Origin: Acidiferrobacteraceae bacterium | GTDB taxonomy: Bacteria; Pseudomonadota; Gammaproteobacteria; Arenicellales; UBA868 | Reading direction: 5' to 3' | Assembly: GCA_002721105.1 (NCBI GenBank) | Contig: PBJL01000034.1 | Span: forward strand, 1 to 24,404 | DNA: 24,404 nucleotides | In this document: positions 23,649-24,404 of the stretch, in pieces | Numbering within the stretch: position 1 is the stretch's first letter | How the letters are laid out: each line of letters opens with the position of its first letter | Notes under the pieces: model-generated | Seen by the model: the letters and a program-made list of their open reading frames with translations, nothing else | Told to the model about the DNA's origin: nothing | Database searches by the model: none | Translations under genes and position numbers: made by a program

Positions 23649-24201
23649 CCAATTGCGATTCAGATGTCGGCTAAGGGTTTCACGTCACTCGTTATAAGCG
23701 TGATAATCTGATCCCAATTCCATCATAAAGCGCTGTGGTGCAAAAGTTGATCCATGTAATGAAGGATTATAGGACCACCGCTTTACGATGATTCATTGGT
23801 GGGACTAACATCAAACTGGCGCCTCAGGTCAAGTACAAACGCCATCTACAGCGTTGCCACAATACGTTAGAGGAGTCGGATTAGACCGGTTTGTAGGCGT
23901 TTCGGTACCAATTACGTATGGGATTATAACTGTGACATTCGAGTGGATGGAAAACTTATTGCAACTCTTCTGACGATCGACAGTCAGGCAAAATGAAACG
24001 TGGCTTTTTAGTTAAAAAAATTTAAAGGCGTCGAATTTCCCGTCGGCATAGTCACAACCCCATAGTGCATACTCAGCGCACATATTGAGAATATAATTAA
24101 TCGTCATCCTGTGCGATAGATTGATTCTTGGCCGCAACTAATCAGAGAATCATACTAGTTGCCGCGTAAATCACATAAACAGTGGTGAGAAAACACAACT
24201 G
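23649..24201. other. Gene-free spacer before the convergent methyltransferase/hydroxylase-like gene
   Basis: These 553 bases lie between the GT2 gene and the - strand gene at the right edge. No convincing coding frame is present. It contains an imperfect inverted repeat at 23727-23784 and, at its right end, the hairpin at 24178-24203; both are listed separately. Confidence 0.5.
23727..23784. repeat. Imperfect inverted repeat with a 34-base loop
   Basis: AAAGCG (23727-23732) plus GTGGT (23735-23739) pairs with ACCAC plus CGCTTT (23774-23784), giving 11 base pairs interrupted by a two-base CT bulge. The loop is 34 bases. It has no T-tract on either side, so it is not a standard terminator. Confidence 0.45.
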
Positions 24202-24203
24202 TT
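24178..24203 (-). terminator. Probable terminator of the right-edge - strand gene
   Basis: AACAGTGGTG (24178-24187) pairs with CACAACTGTT (24194-24203) with one G/A mismatch and a six-base loop. On the - strand the stem begins within the stop codon of the CmcI-like gene and is followed by TATGTGATTT, which is T-rich but broken. Its position right at the stop supports a terminator role. Confidence 0.5.
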
Positions 24204-24404
24204 AACGCCTGCGCTTCAAATATCCATCCGGCACCACTGTGATGAGCAAATTGTCCTGGATGTTCTTGTCGATCTCAAATTCAGTGTGCTCCTTTAGATA
24301 TTCCCAAACGGCAGTTTTGGGACTATTACCAGGCCCCCAAGGACGATCTGCAAACATTTTTGCAGGCATGTCTTCGATGGCTGTGTCATATACGATACAG
24401 TAAC
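24202..24404 (-). CDS. CmcI/cephalosporin hydroxylase-family protein, C-terminal part only
   Basis: The frame is open from the right window edge to a TAA at 24202-24204, giving 66 visible C-terminal residues; the start lies outside the window. The segment EDMPAKMFADRPWGPGNSPK, the following TAVWEYLKEH and the ending LLITVVPDGYLKRRR are the characteristic C-terminus of the cephalosporin-hydroxylase (CmcI) or rhamnosyl O-methyltransferase family. These are SAM-fold proteins of about 230-260 residues often found in surface-polysaccharide clusters, where they are thought to methylate a sugar. The catalytic and SAM-binding parts are not in view, so activity cannot be judged. It points toward the GT2 gene and is followed by a hairpin. 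Confidence 0.75.
   Translation of the reverse strand, partial: YCIVYDTAIEDMPAKMFADRPWGPGNSPKTAVWEYLKEHTEFEIDKNIQDNLLITVVPDGYLKRRR

Noticed and set aside
23806..23872. CTAAC...GTTAG and TGGCG...CGCCA pairs resembling an integron attC site
   Set aside because: The outer words do not fit RYYYAAC/GTTRRRY and the inner pair is placed asymmetrically, so it does not fold like an attC site.

Overview
This window is most of a surface-carbohydrate biosynthesis locus from a Gram-negative bacterium of moderate GC content. The pseudaminic-acid genes, the GDP-heptose genes and a WbqC-family gene suggest a proteobacterium, probably a gammaproteobacterium. No ribosomal or other phylogenetic marker is present, so the assignment is tentative. 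No flagellar, O-antigen polymerase, flippase or export gene lies inside the window, so it cannot be decided whether the sugars go to flagellin, LPS O-antigen or capsule.

Layout. At the left edge is the 3' part of a dienelactone-hydrolase-type gene (1-672), probably outside the locus. Then come pseB and pseC on the + strand (1020-3185), the first two steps of pseudaminic acid synthesis. A GDP-heptose module follows: an HddC-like nucleotidylyltransferase and a GmhA-like isomerase on the - strand (3500-5060), and an HddA-like kinase on the + strand (5580-6560). Next is an orphan pair of thiamine-diphosphate E1 alpha and beta subunits (7074-8928, +). From 19973 down to 9176 all ten genes are on the - strand. 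In transcription order they are an SpsF-type cytidylyltransferase, an unrecognised 302-residue GT-B-like protein, a Gfo/Idh/MocA oxidoreductase, a DegT-family aminotransferase, a 303-base gap, an aldo/keto reductase, a cytidylyltransferase fused to a class III aminotransferase, PseG, a formyltransferase, a WbqC-family protein and PseI. To the right are two putative glycosyltransferases on the + strand (20431-22074 and 22806-23648). At the edge is the C-terminus of a CmcI/cephalosporin-hydroxylase-family protein on the - strand.

How the genes may work together. PseB, PseC, PseG and PseI account for pseudaminic acid assembly, but no PseH-type N-acetyltransferase and no canonical PseF are visible. 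A formyltransferase, a WbqC protein and two SpsF-type cytidylyltransferases, one fused to a PLP enzyme, occupy those positions instead. My main inference is that the locus makes an unusual, possibly N-formylated or further aminated, CMP-activated nonulosonic acid. It also appears to make GDP-D-glycero-D-manno-heptose and a second amino sugar (Gfo/Idh plus DegT). The E1 pair has no recognisable partner and may be an uncharacterised sugar- or acyl-modifying enzyme.

Roughly 4.2 kb of the window is gene-free spacer between these modules, and I found no convincing small genes in it. No rRNA, intact tRNA, CRISPR array, transposase or integrase was seen.
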